Positions 20,152 through 28,753 of a stretch of DNA of 36,120 nucleotides are shown piece by piece. The first letter of the stretch is position 1, and the number at the start of each line of letters is the position of its first letter. The DNA is taken from positions 1-36,120 of the forward strand of contig CAJJBN010000009.1 in assembly GCA_905182435.1 (NCBI GenBank). Direction: 5' to 3'. The stretch is from Opitutaceae bacterium BACL24 MAG-120322-bin51. GTDB lineage: Bacteria; Verrucomicrobiota; Verrucomicrobiia; Opitutales; Coraliomargaritaceae. Under the pieces are notes generated by a model. That model did not search any database, was not told the DNA's origin, and saw only the letters and a list, made by a program, of their open reading frames with translations. The position numbers and the translations under genes are program-made.

Positions 20152-21135
20152 ATGAGTCATCTGCCTGCTATTGTTTTTTTTGGATCCGATGCGATCTGCC
20201 TGCCTGTATTGAATTACTTAAAGCATGAAGCTGCGGGCGAATGTGTGCTGCGTGCAGTGGTCTCGCAGCCGGACCGGCGGCAGGGGCGTGGTAAGCAGTT
20301 GCAGCCCAACCCTGTTGCAGCCTGGGCGTTGGCGAATGGCGTCGAGCTGTTGCAGCCCGAACAACCGACGTTTGAATTGGCCGACTGGATGGTGGTAGAG
20401 GAGATCGCGGTGGCGCTGGTCATGGCCTATGGGCACTTCTTGCAGAAGTCCCTGCGCGAAGCGGCACAGCATGGGATGTTGAATTTTCACGGCTCACTGC
20501 TTCCACAGTATCGTGGCGCTTCGCCAGTAGAGACCGCGCTGGCCTCTGGTGATGCCGAGACCGGGGTTGGCCTCATGCAGGTCGTTAAAGAGATGGATGC
20601 TGGCGGTGTGGCTGACTTCGAAGCCGTCCGTATTGGCGAACAGGATACGGGGCCTGAGTTGCGCGTCAAAGTGGGCGAGGCTGTGGTGCCGCTGTTGCGC
20701 CGGAACTTGGCGGCGATACTGGCGGGCGAGCTACAGTTTAAACAGCAGGATGTAAGTCTGGTTACGTATTGTCGAAAGATGCGTAAGGAAGATGGGGCCG
20801 TCGACTTTACCTTGCCAGCGGTTGCGATCTATAATCGCTTGCGAGCGTTTACGCCGTGGCCAGGCGGGTATTTTGATCATGGCGAAGTACGGATTAAGAT
20901 CGGTCGAACGAGTGTCGAAATGGATGGATCCGCATCTGCCGAGCCAGGCACGGTATTGAGTACTAGCCCTGCAGTGCGTGTCGCCACCAGTGCGGGTGTG
21001 CTTTGCTGCCATGAACTACAGCGCCCAGGTGCACGGATGCTGCCTGTTGCGGATTTTCTGTGTGGCTACACCCTCGCTGAGGGCGACCGATTGATTGGTG
21101 GAACCGCAGAACCATTGGTACGTAAAGAACCTTGA
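20152..21135 (+). CDS. fmt: Methionyl-tRNA formyltransferase
   Basis: A 327-residue enzyme that formylates initiator Met-tRNA with 10-formyltetrahydrofolate. The N-terminal Rossmann-like domain starts IVFFGSDAICLPVL. The family signature is NFHGSLLPQYRGASPVETAL, followed by TGVGLMQVVKEMDAGGVADF. The C-terminal OB-like domain contains IYNRLRAFTPWPGGYF. It is usually next to def (peptide deformylase), but here it follows the exonuclease gene by six bases and no def is in the window. The fit to the family is good throughout and the frame is intact. Confidence 0.94.
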   Translation: MSHLPAIVFFGSDAICLPVLNYLKHEAAGECVLRAVVSQPDRRQGRGKQLQPNPVAAWALANGVELLQPEQPTFELADWMVVEEIAVALVMAYGHFLQKSLREAAQHGMLNFHGSLLPQYRGASPVETALASGDAETGVGLMQVVKEMDAGGVADFEAVRIGEQDTGPELRVKVGEAVVPLLRRNLAAILAGELQFKQQDVSLVTYCRKMRKEDGAVDFTLPAVAIYNRLRAFTPWPGGYFDHGEVRIKIGRTSVEMDGSASAEPGTVLSTSPAVRVATSAGVLCCHELQRPGARMLPVADFLCGYTLAEGDRLIGGTAEPLVRKEP

Positions 21136-21205
21136 AGGATTTGATACCTATATCTGGCTTGGTCCACTTTTGGAGCACCACCTTTCAGCTGAGCCGGTGA
21201 GCGAC

Positions 21206-21227
21206 GCTGGGCAAATACTTGCCCAGC
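21206..21227. terminator. Hairpin between convergent fmt and permease genes
   Basis: A perfect 9-bp stem (GCTGGGCAA at 21206-21214, TTGCCCAGC at 21219-21227) with a four-base loop, directly after the permease stop codon on the minus strand. No clear T-tract follows on either strand, so termination efficiency is uncertain. Confidence 0.5.
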
Positions 21228-21228
21228 A

Positions 21229-22392
21229 TTAATCGCAGCAACAGGATTTCGCTGCTGGTTTCGGCGGTCGATTGAGGTAGCAGGAAATTAGCAAAATGAG
21301 AATCAAGGCGATACCGCTGAGGTGTTGCCACCATTCTGGTTGCATGCTTGTGTGCTGATGCACGCTGTGCTCGATGGTTTGTGCGCCGAGAGTGCTGTTG
21401 AGCAGCCAACCGGCGATCCATGCGATGACAATGAGACTCCCGAGGTAAATCAAGGTGGCCTTGTGACCGAGCATTTTCCAGAGGGTGATGATGGTTGCGG
21501 TATTGGTGGCTGGTCCGGTGATTAGAAAAATAAGGGCTGCGCCTGGCGAAAGTCCAGCGGCCATCAGCGCATACGCCATCGGGATCGATGCAGTCGCGCA
21601 AATGTACAGCGGTAGGCTGATCGCCGTAGCGAGTAAGAAGGCGAGCGGACCGGTACTGAAGTGGCCACTGATCAAATCGGGCGGAAGCAGTGTCGTGATA
21701 AGCCCGGCAAGCGCGAGGCCCACCAGTAGTGCGGCGGCGAGGTCGGCAGGCAGGTTGATGAAGCCGTAGCGGAGCGCGGTTGAGAGGCGGGAGGGCTGAG
21801 GGCTAGAGACCTGAGGCTTGAGGGCAGAGACTTGAGGTGTCTTAATCATACTCATACTCGTAATCTTACTCGGTGTTGATTGAGGATTTAGATTAGGAGT
21901 AAGATTAGGGCTCAGGCTTGAGGCTGGAGAGCTGGGCGGAGCGTTGTCCTCCACCCGGTTATTGCAAAATAGCTCGATCAGGAATCCGGTGACGATGCCT
22001 GAGACGAAAGCGACTACGACGCGCACCGTGGCGAAGAGGCCACCCATCAGGGAATAGGTCGCTAGGATGCTATCGACGCCAGTTTGTGGGGTGGAGCTAA
22101 GAAACGCGGCGGTGGCTCCGCGGCTCGCACCGCTCTTGTGTAGAGAGGCGGCGACTGGTATCACGGAGCAAGAGCAGAGTGGTATAGGAACGCCGATCAA
22201 GCAGGCTTTGAACACTGCGCCTAGGCCAGGCTTGCCGAGTAGGCGTTGCACTTGTTCTTTGCGGATCAAAATATGCAGCAGACCTGCGATCGCGAATCCG
22301 AAGATCAAGTAAGGTGCCATCTCGGCGACCATGTACCAGGTGTTGAGGGCGAATGCTTTAAGGAATGCGATCATCAGGTGATCAGTATTCAT
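21229..22392 (-). CDS. SO_0444-type permease, probable Cu/Zn efflux transporter
   Basis: A 387-residue permease with two hydrophobic halves. The first half carries the family hallmark IGVPIPLCSCSVIPVAASLHKSGASRGATAAFLSSTPQTG. The second has LPLYICATASIPMAYALMAAGLSPGAALIFLITGPATNTATI. The protein ends in three cysteines and an Asp, a likely metal-binding tail. This fits the SO_0444 group of predicted heavy-metal efflux permeases; the metal is inferred. The linker between the halves (residues about 155-200) is Ser/Pro-rich and encoded by a GA-rich repeat block. It is divergent from the DtxR/MntR-type regulator gene 217 bases away, which suggests metal-dependent control. Confidence 0.85.
   Translation of the reverse strand: MNTDHLMIAFLKAFALNTWYMVAEMAPYLIFGFAIAGLLHILIRKEQVQRLLGKPGLGAVFKACLIGVPIPLCSCSVIPVAASLHKSGASRGATAAFLSSTPQTGVDSILATYSLMGGLFATVRVVVAFVSGIVTGFLIELFCNNRVEDNAPPSSPASSLSPNLTPNLNPQSTPSKITSMSMIKTPQVSALKPQVSSPQPSRLSTALRYGFINLPADLAAALLVGLALAGLITTLLPPDLISGHFSTGPLAFLLATAISLPLYICATASIPMAYALMAAGLSPGAALIFLITGPATNTATIITLWKMLGHKATLIYLGSLIVIAWIAGWLLNSTLGAQTIEHSVHQHTSMQPEWWQHLSGIALILILLISCYLNRPPKPAAKSCCCD
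21781..21935. repeat. GA-rich CTGAG-type repeat block in the permease linker
   Basis: The plus strand shows units such as GGGCTGAGGGCTAGAGACCTGAGGC followed by TTGAGGGCAGAGACTTGAGG, then a shorter related run at about 21905-21933. The block encodes the SALKPQVSSPQPSRL-like linker between the two halves of the permease. Its composition matches the blocks in the U32 and mutY genes and at the yggS end. Confidence 0.6.
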
Positions 22393-22513
22393 CGGGGGGT
22401 GGAGCTGACAACACTAAGAACGATGACGGACATCGAATGAAGAAATGTGAGAGGGACGTGCTCCGTCTCGTCCGCCGATCGAATCCTAGCTTTTGCGACG
22501 CTCTGTGGTCGAC

Positions 22514-22541
22514 TCGGACCACACGGAGGTGGTCCCTCCGA
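22514..22541 (+). repeat. Divergent copy of the GGACnnC-type hairpin repeat
   Basis: A single outlying copy of the hairpin family at 34.7-35.4 kb. Its stem is GGACCAC with GTGGTCC around an ACGGAG loop, so both arms differ from the common GGACGAC/GTCGTCC stem and still pair. The flanking CCCTCCGA end is shared. It lies in the intergenic space between the permease and the DtxR-type gene, close to the likely promoter region. Confidence 0.6.
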
Positions 22542-22609
22542 TTGGAAGATGTCGCTTGTTAAAAAATGATCTTGGCGTGCGGGTCTCTAGAAGTGATCGT
22601 GGCTGGCAC

Positions 22610-23275
22610 ATGGCTAGTTCTACGGTTGAAGATTATATTAAGCACATATACCTCATTTCTGAGAAATCGGGAAAGGATCAGGTCTCGATGGGCAGTGTTG
22701 CTGAGGCTTTGGGCGTCGTGCCTGGTACCGCGACCACGATGGTCAAGGCATTGGCCGATGCCGGTCTGGTCGATTATGCGCCGCGGGTCGGGGTCCATTT
22801 GACCGTGCATGGCCGCAAACTGGCGCTGCATGTGTTGCGCCGGCATCGTTTGATTGAGCAATTTTTAGTCGAAGTGCTTGGCTTTGATTGGTCGGAGGTA
22901 CATGCAGAGGCCGAGTGCATGGAGCACGTGGTTTCGGATCTATTACTTGAGCGGATCGATCAATATCTGGGCCATCCCACAGAGGACCCGCATGGTGACC
23001 CGATCCCCTCAGCAGCAGGTGAGTTATTGCACGGCAACTCAGAGAGCTTGGTGGCGTGCTCTTTGGATACGCAGCTTTCGGTGGCGCGTATTACCGACCA
23101 AGACCCTGACTTTTTGCAATACATTGCTAGTGCCGGGCTCAACCTCGGCGTGTCCTTGCGCGTGGTGGCGCGCAACTTGAGCTCAGAATCTGTGCGTCTC
23201 GAAGTCGGGCCAGCGAATGAGAGCCTAACCTTGGGCTTGGGCGCAGCGGCTAAAGTGTTGGTGCGCGCAAGCTAG
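22610..23275 (+). CDS. DtxR/MntR-family metal-dependent transcriptional regulator
   Basis: A 221-residue repressor of the DtxR/MntR family. The winged-helix part is TVEDYIKHIYLISEK...VAEALGVVPGTATTMVKALADAGLVDY. The dimerisation and metal-binding part contains HRLIEQFLVEVLGFDWSEVHAEAECMEHVVS and HPTEDPHGDPIP, with metal-liganding Cys, Glu and His at expected places. An FeoA-like SH3 domain closes the protein from about residue 145. Whether it senses Mn or Fe is not decided. ATG 22610 starts MASSTVEDYIKH, matching the family; a longer frame begins at 22493 but its extension is not family-like. It is divergent from the permease and converges on sodN with a three-base gap. Confidence 0.9.
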   Translation: MASSTVEDYIKHIYLISEKSGKDQVSMGSVAEALGVVPGTATTMVKALADAGLVDYAPRVGVHLTVHGRKLALHVLRRHRLIEQFLVEVLGFDWSEVHAEAECMEHVVSDLLLERIDQYLGHPTEDPHGDPIPSAAGELLHGNSESLVACSLDTQLSVARITDQDPDFLQYIASAGLNLGVSLRVVARNLSSESVRLEVGPANESLTLGLGAAAKVLVRAS

Positions 23276-23278
23276 TTA

Positions 23279-23744
23279 CTAGTGCACGTGCCCAGGATAA
23301 TAAGCACTGAGCGCTTTAATGCTTTCAGCGAGTAAGGTCGCATGAGCGGTGTCGGCATTCTGCTTCGCCTTCATCGCCGCTAGGATCACGGCGTGGTGTT
23401 TGATCAGGCGCTCGGTGTAATCGGCTTGGCTCGGTTTGACGCGTTGCGTGAGGAAGTAATCGCTGATGGTTTCGATGATTTTTTGCGCGTGCTGCTCTTT
23501 ATTCATCACCCAGCGTGTCGCTTGGTTTTGAGATTGTGCGTCGGTCTTGCCTGCGAGTTCGGCCAGCATGAGTCGTGGCTTTGGTAACAGTGGCTGCATC
23601 TTCGAGCATGCTTTCGACACGAGCACTGTCGTTATAGATACCACAAGGCACTTGGCAGTGGGCGCCTGCTGTCTGAGTTGCTGTGAAAGGTGTGGTCGCT
23701 AGTGAGAGTGCAAAAGCGAGTTGGGCTATTTTAGATGGTTTCAT
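23279..23744 (-). pseudogene. sodN: Nickel superoxide dismutase, interrupted by one frameshift
   Basis: The N-terminal part in one frame is a signal peptide (MKPSKIAQLAFALSLATTPF, cut after TAGA) followed directly by the mature nickel hook HCQVPCGIY, with His1, Cys2 and Cys6 of the NiSOD family. The C-terminal part in another frame is AELAGKTDAQSQNQATRWV, then KEQHAQKIIETISDYFLTQRVK and HHAVILAAMKAKQNAD, the expected four-helix NiSOD body. The shift falls at about 23565-23575. The reconstructed protein of about 155 residues has normal length, so a read error is as likely as true inactivation. The predicted location is periplasmic. No sodX peptidase gene is adjacent. Confidence 0.85.
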
Positions 23745-23889
23745 AATTCTGGATTGTTGGTGTTGGGATTCAGAGAGCTTTGATTTTACCGTTACGACAG
23801 CGAGTGTCCGTGGCGGTTCCTTTGCGCGGGCGCTCTTCGCAACTAGGGGCATAATCGGCAAAGCCTCTACGAATGAAAGTTGCTGCTAT

Positions 23890-23912
23890 AAAAAAAACGA
23901 CCGTTTCGGTCG
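23890..23912 (-). terminator. Intrinsic terminator after the hypothetical gene at 23925
   Basis: On the minus strand a CGACCG-AAA-CGGTCG hairpin (23898-23912) is followed by eight T residues (23897-23890), 12 bases after the stop codon of the upstream gene. It separates that gene from sodN. Confidence 0.82.
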
Positions 23913-23924
23913 CTTTGATTTAAA

Positions 23925-24375
23925 TTACTCTTCGCTGTCGGTCGGGATCTTGTTCTCGACCGGAATGATGAGCAACGGGGTCTTGGATTTGACCCATACA
24001 TTTTGTTCTTTGAAGAATTTAGCTGAAATCACCTCGCAGGCTTCACCGATTGTTTCGACGGGCATGCGGATGCCTTTGGGCGTGGTGTTAAATTCGTGGG
24101 CGGCACTGTGGATGCGGCCAGCTGTAGTGCCTGATGTCGTCGTCCTCAGGGATTTGCGCGATCCAGCCGACGATGTCTTTCTCCTTTAGTGAGCCGTCAG
24201 GGTCGGAGACCAGCAGGACGTTTTGCTTCTTAACTGCCGGCGGGCGCAGGGCCTTTTCTTCTTCCTCTGCTTTGAGCTCCAGTTCAATTTCCTGCATGAT
24301 ACCAGCGATCTTGCGGATGTCGGGCTCGTTGCGTTGCAGAATGAATTTGAGGGTTTCGATGTCGATTTTAGGCAT
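23925..24375 (-). pseudogene. Conserved-looking hypothetical protein, one frameshift
   Basis: Two frames join into a protein of about 150 residues. The first frame starts MPKIDIETLKFILQRNEPDIRKIAGIMQEIELELKAEEEEK, a charged helical region, and continues to WIAQIPEDDDIR. The second frame gives AGRIHSAAHEFNTTPKGIRMP and VETIGEACEVISAKFFKEQNVWVKSKTPLLIIPVENKIPTDSEE. The break is at about 24122-24128. No signal peptide or membrane segment is seen. I recognise no family. A clean terminator directly follows the second frame's stop codon, which supports the reconstructed end. It lies between sodN and the M16 protease gene. Confidence 0.6.
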
Positions 24376-24471
24376 GGTGAAAAAACTGTGGAGAGTGTGG
24401 AAGTGTGCAGGTTTTAAAGTCCGCTATCACGTCTGGAATTGTGCTGTCGGGCAACCGAAAAGTTTGCGAAT

Positions 24472-24800
24472 TTATTTTTCGTAGATTAGTTCGGCTCGAT
24501 CAAGTGCGGCGCCGAAGGCGTCCATCGAGTCGATGAATGTGTAGTCGGGAGCAACCCCCCAGTCCCACGTTTTGCCGAGGATGTAGTGCCGCAGTGGTCA
24601 GTGCTTGGTCGGTGCTGGGAATGCTGACGCTGTCGGATGCGGTGCTGATGACGGCGGCAGCGATATCGCCGCCGTGCTCGAGTTGGGCGATTACGACGAG
24701 ACTTTCGCTGGTGCGGTAAACTTTGTCGATTTCGATGCTCCAACCGGCATCGGGTGTGTCGAGGCGGATGGAAGATGTCTTGTTGCTTCTGAATGCTTGC
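24472..24800 (-). pseudogene. Small unknown protein, or C-terminal tail of the M16 protease, frameshifted
   Basis: Beyond the end of the M16 homology, a second frame reads SSIRLDTPDAGWSIEIDKVY, then SLVVIAQLEHGGDIAAAVISTASDSVSIP. After a further one-base shift (about 24585-24592) it continues YILGKTWDWGVAPDYTFIDSMDAFGAALDRAELIYEK to a TAA at 24472. This is about 105 residues of sensible protein with no ATG of its own in frame. Either it is a separate small secreted or lipoprotein gene with its start lost through a frameshift, or it is a tail fused to M16. The GWSIxIDxVY and GKTWDW motifs look like a real family, but I cannot name it. Confidence 0.5.
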
Positions 24801-27562
24801 AGGCTCCGCCTCTTGTGGCGTGTTGAGTGAGCCCGCGACGACGAGCGTGTGCTGCTGTGGCTTTAGATGTTGGCGGATGGTGCGGTTGACTTGCTCGGCT
24901 GTGACAGTTCGCAAGTGCTGCGGGTATTCATCGATATACTCTGGGTCGAATCCGCGTTGCACGAAGCTGAGTACTTGTCCAGCGACCCTAGCTGTAGTGG
25001 AGAGCCCAACCAAATAAGCACCGGAGAGTGTATCGATTGCTTTCTGTACTTCGGCTGGATTGATGCCTTGCTCATACCATTCGGTAAAGACGGCTTCGGT
25101 CGCGGCTAGGCCTTGATCGAGCAGGGCGGGCGAAAAGCTGGCGTTGATGCTCCAGTTGCCGGGTGTGAGGATGTCGCCACTGTGGCCGGAGCGGATGCTG
25201 TAAGTGAGGCCTTGTTTTTTGCGCACTGTTTGCATGAGTCGTGAGTTGAAGCTGCCGCCAAGTATGTAGTTGCCGAGCATGAATGGAATGTAGTCGGCGT
25301 CGGTGCGTCGAATGCCAGTGTTTTGTGCGTAGTGCACTGCGACACTGGTTCTATCCGCGATGTGGATACGCTTAGATTGCTGAATATTTTTCAGCTGTGT
25401 GGGCAGTTCGGCAGGGTAATCGACACCTCCGCTCCAGCCCTCGAAGGCAAATTCGACCGCGGCGGTGAGTTGCTCGAAGTCAATATCGCCAGCGAAGACC
25501 AGTCGCATCGACTTCGGGCCGTAGTGATCAGCATGAAACTGCGCGATGTCTGATATGGTGGTGGCCTTTAGATCTTCGAGTAGCACATCAATTTCGTCGG
25601 AGTAATTCGGGTGGCCTTTCGGGTAAAGCAGGCGTGCGACTTGTGCGTTGGCTCTGTAGTCAGGATTGTCGATCGCTTGCAGCAGCCCCGCGCTTTGGCG
25701 GCTCTTTAACGTTTCGAGTACCTCGGCATCGAATGCGGGTTCGCGCAATTGTTCGGCGAGTAGGCCCATGACAGCACCAGCATCTTCGCGGAGGAATTGA
25801 CCGGAAAAGCCGAGACTGTGTGCGCTCGCTGAAAATCCGATACCAGCGCCGAGGGTGTCAAGACGCTCGGCGATCGCAAAGCGGTCGTTGCGCTGGGTGC
25901 CTTTGTCGAGCATCAACGCGGTCAGGCCGGCAAGTGTAGGGGCATCGACTGGGCTGAGTGTCTCGCCTGCGGCAAAGCTGCCGACGAAAGAGACGACGTC
26001 GTGGATTGGCATGTCGATGGCGATGATCTCGATGCCCGCAATGCTGGCGCGTTGCATGTGGCTTGAGAAATCGACTAGCGGTGCTTCGCTTACACTGGCG
26101 TGAGTGCTTGCACTGCTGTGAGCGTTTGTTTCGGGGGCGTTGTGGCTCGGGCCGAAGACGGCAGGGTCGCGGAAGTAGTGCGGCCCATGAGCGCTGTGGG
26201 TGAGTTGCGCGACGGTGCTCGACTGCTGTGGCACGAACCAGCCGGTGGTGCTATGATTGCGGACGAAATATTTGGCAGCGACGCGTTTGATCTCTTCGGC
26301 GGTTACATTCTGAATCGCTTTAGGGAGGTTGACGTAGTTGGTCCAATCACCCATGGCGATCGCTTCGTTGATTTGGTCGGCAATCGCATAGGGGCCATCA
26401 CGCCCGTAAACGGTGTTGGCTTGAATGACTGATTTGGCGCGCGCGAGTTCGTCTGCAGTGACGCCACCGCCGATTAGTTTTTTGATCTCATTGAGGATGA
26501 TAGCTTCGGTCTCTTGGTGAGTGGCTTCGGCGGTCAAATAAGCGCCGAGTATAAAGAGGCTGGGGTCGCGAAGCTGTGGTGCATAAGTGAAGGTGGAACT
26601 GGCTTTGCCTTGGTCTTCAAGCGCACGATAGAGGCGGCCGGTTTTGTCGGCACCGACGATTTGCTCGATTAAAGAGAGCGCTGCCCAGTCTTCATGGGCA
26701 CCGGCAGGTGCTTTGAATGCGGTCATCACGACGCCGACTTGGCCGCTGCGTTCGATTATCAGTCGACGGGGGCCGAGTTGCTTGGGCTCGATGGTTTCTA
26801 CCACGGGAATCGTGTGTGGTGCTTTGGGCACCGCACCGTAAAATTGCTGCACAGCTTCGAGAGTGGCATCAATGTCAAAGCCGCCGATCACGGTGAGCAC
26901 TGCGTTTTCGGGCCAGTAAAAGTCATCATAAAAAGCCCGCAACTTTTCGGGAGTAGTGCTCTCGATGTCTGAGCGCCAGCCAATGGTCGGGTGTGTGTAA
27001 GGGTGTGCGACGAAGGCTGCCGAATAGATTTCTTTAATCAAGGTGCTGACGGGGCTGTTCTCGCCGCGTTCGTATTCGTTGCGCACGACGGTCATTTCAG
27101 AGGCGAGGTCTGCTTCGCGGATGCGCAGATTGCGCATGCGGTCGGCCTCTAGCTCGATGGTGTGTGCGACATATTCGCTCGGCAGCGTCGCGTAATAGTT
27201 GGTGCGGTCGAAATAGGTGGTGGCATTTGAGCGCGCGCCGATACGTTCCATTTCACTGGAATAGTCCGAGCCGTCACTGCTATTAAAGCGGTCGGTGCCT
27301 TTGAACATCATGTGTTCCAGGATGTGGGTCGCGCCAGTCGTGCCAGCCACTTCATTGCGTGCGCCGACTTGGTAGGTGACCATCACGGTCGCGACGGGCA
27401 GGCCTGGGTTAGGCATTAGCAGCACGCGTAGCCCATTCTCGCTGAGGCGGTATTCCTGTATGCCATCGAGCGTCTGGATGTGTTCAATCCCTTGTGGGAG
27501 CCCCGATAGGACAAAACCATATTCATTTTTAAAACGAGTATTGTGGTGTAAAAAAGTTTCAT
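24486..27562 (-). CDS. M16 family zinc metalloprotease (pitrilysin type), likely exported
   Basis: Large two-domain M16 peptidase. The inverted zinc motif HILEH lies in GATHILEHMMFKGTDRF, with the downstream Glu in TVVRNEYERGEN. The second half (ADMPIHDVVSFVGSFAAGETL...) is the usual inactive M16 domain that closes the chamber. The continuous frame starts at 27425 inside the first domain. In a shifted frame, EHIQTLDGIQEYRLSENGLRVLL precedes it, and a missing G in the G4 run at 27501-27504 would join this to an ATG at 27562 encoding MKLFYTTILVL, a possible signal segment. Homology ends near VVAGSLNTPQEAEP (about 24800); the rest of the frame to 24486 looks out of frame and should not be read as protein. 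Confidence 0.82.
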
Positions 27563-27672
27563 AATTTGTATCGTATAGAGTCCATCAGCTTCGAGTAAAA
27601 GTTCCTATCTAATTACTGCAAGCATCGCGCTGGCTGTTGGGCATTTTATTTATGTGAGTGCGGTAGGCCTAC

Positions 27673-27706
27673 AAAAAAGCGAATGCCAGAGTGGCATTCG
27701 CTTTTT
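27673..27706 (-). terminator. Intrinsic terminator of the LysR-family gene
   Basis: A perfect 10-bp stem (GCGAATGCCA at 27679-27688, TGGCATTCGC at 27692-27701) with a three-base loop. T-tracts lie on both sides, so it may act in either direction. It begins 21 bases after the LysR-gene stop codon. Confidence 0.88.
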
Positions 27707-27726
27707 GCAAGGATTGGCGTGAAGAC

Positions 27727-28659
27727 CTACTCTTCGCCTGCGTTGATCACTTCTTCTTCTAGCTCTTCGAGGCGGTTGAGATCCTTCGAAGTCAATAGAT
27801 CAATCAGCTTCTTGATCGCTGGAGTGAGCACGCGGCCCTTGCGGTGGATCAATGCCAGTGGCCGCTTGTAGGTCTGATTTTTGAATTTCAGCACCTTGAG
27901 TAAGCCTTGCGCCTCTTCGCGAATGACGGTCGTTTGCGGCAGGATTGCGATGCCGGCGTTGATCTCGACCGCGCGCTTCACGGTTTCGACATTGTCGAAC
28001 TCCATGACTGGTTCGGCTTCGATGTTGGCTTCCTTGAAGATAATGTCGGTCGCCTTACGAGTTGGAATGTCTGGTTCGAAACCAATGAATTTTTGGCCGG
28101 CCACATCTTGGATATCGACGCTGTTGCGCTGCGCGAAGGGATGTTCAGGGCTGACGACCAACACCAGAATATCGTCGTGGAAGGGCAGCACCTCCAGTTG
28201 CTTGTGCTTCTGTGGATAGGCGATCAGGCCCAAGTCGATGGAATTGGTCAGAATGTCTTCGTAAACCATATTGGCGCGGCGATATTCCACACGGATATTC
28301 ACTTCTGGGAATTTGGCTAAAAAGACTTTTACGTAGGGCGGCAACTCATGCAGGCCAATACTATAAACGGTGGAAATGTGGATCGTGCCGCTGATGACTT
28401 TCTTCATCTCCTGCAACTCACTGTTGAGCTTATCGTACAGGTAGAGCATCTCTTTGGCAGATTCGTAGAGCTTTTGACCTTCGCGTGTGAGACGAAATTG
28501 CTTCTGGCTGCGATCAACGATCAGTATGCTGAAATGCTTTTCCATCGCACGTAGTTGTTGGCTTACGGCAGATTGTGTGATTCCGTTTAGCTTTGCAGCG
28601 CGTGAGAAACTTTCACTCTCCACAAGATCGGAAAAAATCTTAAAGTTTTCAATATGCAT
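27727..28659 (-). CDS. LysR-family transcriptional regulator
   Basis: A 310-residue LTTR. The N-terminal winged helix is MHIENFKIFSDLVESESFSRAAKLNGITQSAVSQQLRAMEKHF, with the usual SAVSQQLRAME recognition helix. The substrate-binding domain begins near residue 92 (GTIHISTVYSIGLHELPPYV) and has the typical two lobes, including IDLGLIAYPQ and AVEINAGIAILPQTTV. The C-terminus is unusually charged (NRLEELEEEVINAGEE). The inducer is not known. The gene is divergent from the YggS-type gene across 94 AT-rich bases containing a possible inverted-repeat operator, and autoregulation is typical of the family. Confidence 0.9.
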   Translation of the reverse strand: MHIENFKIFSDLVESESFSRAAKLNGITQSAVSQQLRAMEKHFSILIVDRSQKQFRLTREGQKLYESAKEMLYLYDKLNSELQEMKKVISGTIHISTVYSIGLHELPPYVKVFLAKFPEVNIRVEYRRANMVYEDILTNSIDLGLIAYPQKHKQLEVLPFHDDILVLVVSPEHPFAQRNSVDIQDVAGQKFIGFEPDIPTRKATDIIFKEANIEAEPVMEFDNVETVKRAVEINAGIAILPQTTVIREEAQGLLKVLKFKNQTYKRPLALIHRKGRVLTPAIKKLIDLLTSKDLNRLEELEEEVINAGEE

Positions 28660-28698
28660 ATGATTGACTATAAACTCACCTAATGGTACCGCAATACT

Positions 28699-28716
28699 AT
28701 AAGCAGTTTTTCTTAT
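28699..28716. promoter_or_regulatory. Candidate LysR-type operator (ATAAG-N8-CTTAT)
   Basis: A perfect 5-bp inverted repeat with an 8-base spacer, in the 94-base AT-rich gap between the lysR-family and yggS-type starts. Such dyads are common LTTR sites. Binding by this regulator is inferred from position only. Confidence 0.35.
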
Positions 28717-28753
28717 TTTAAAATATAAAGCTTAATATCTCAGCTAATAGATT

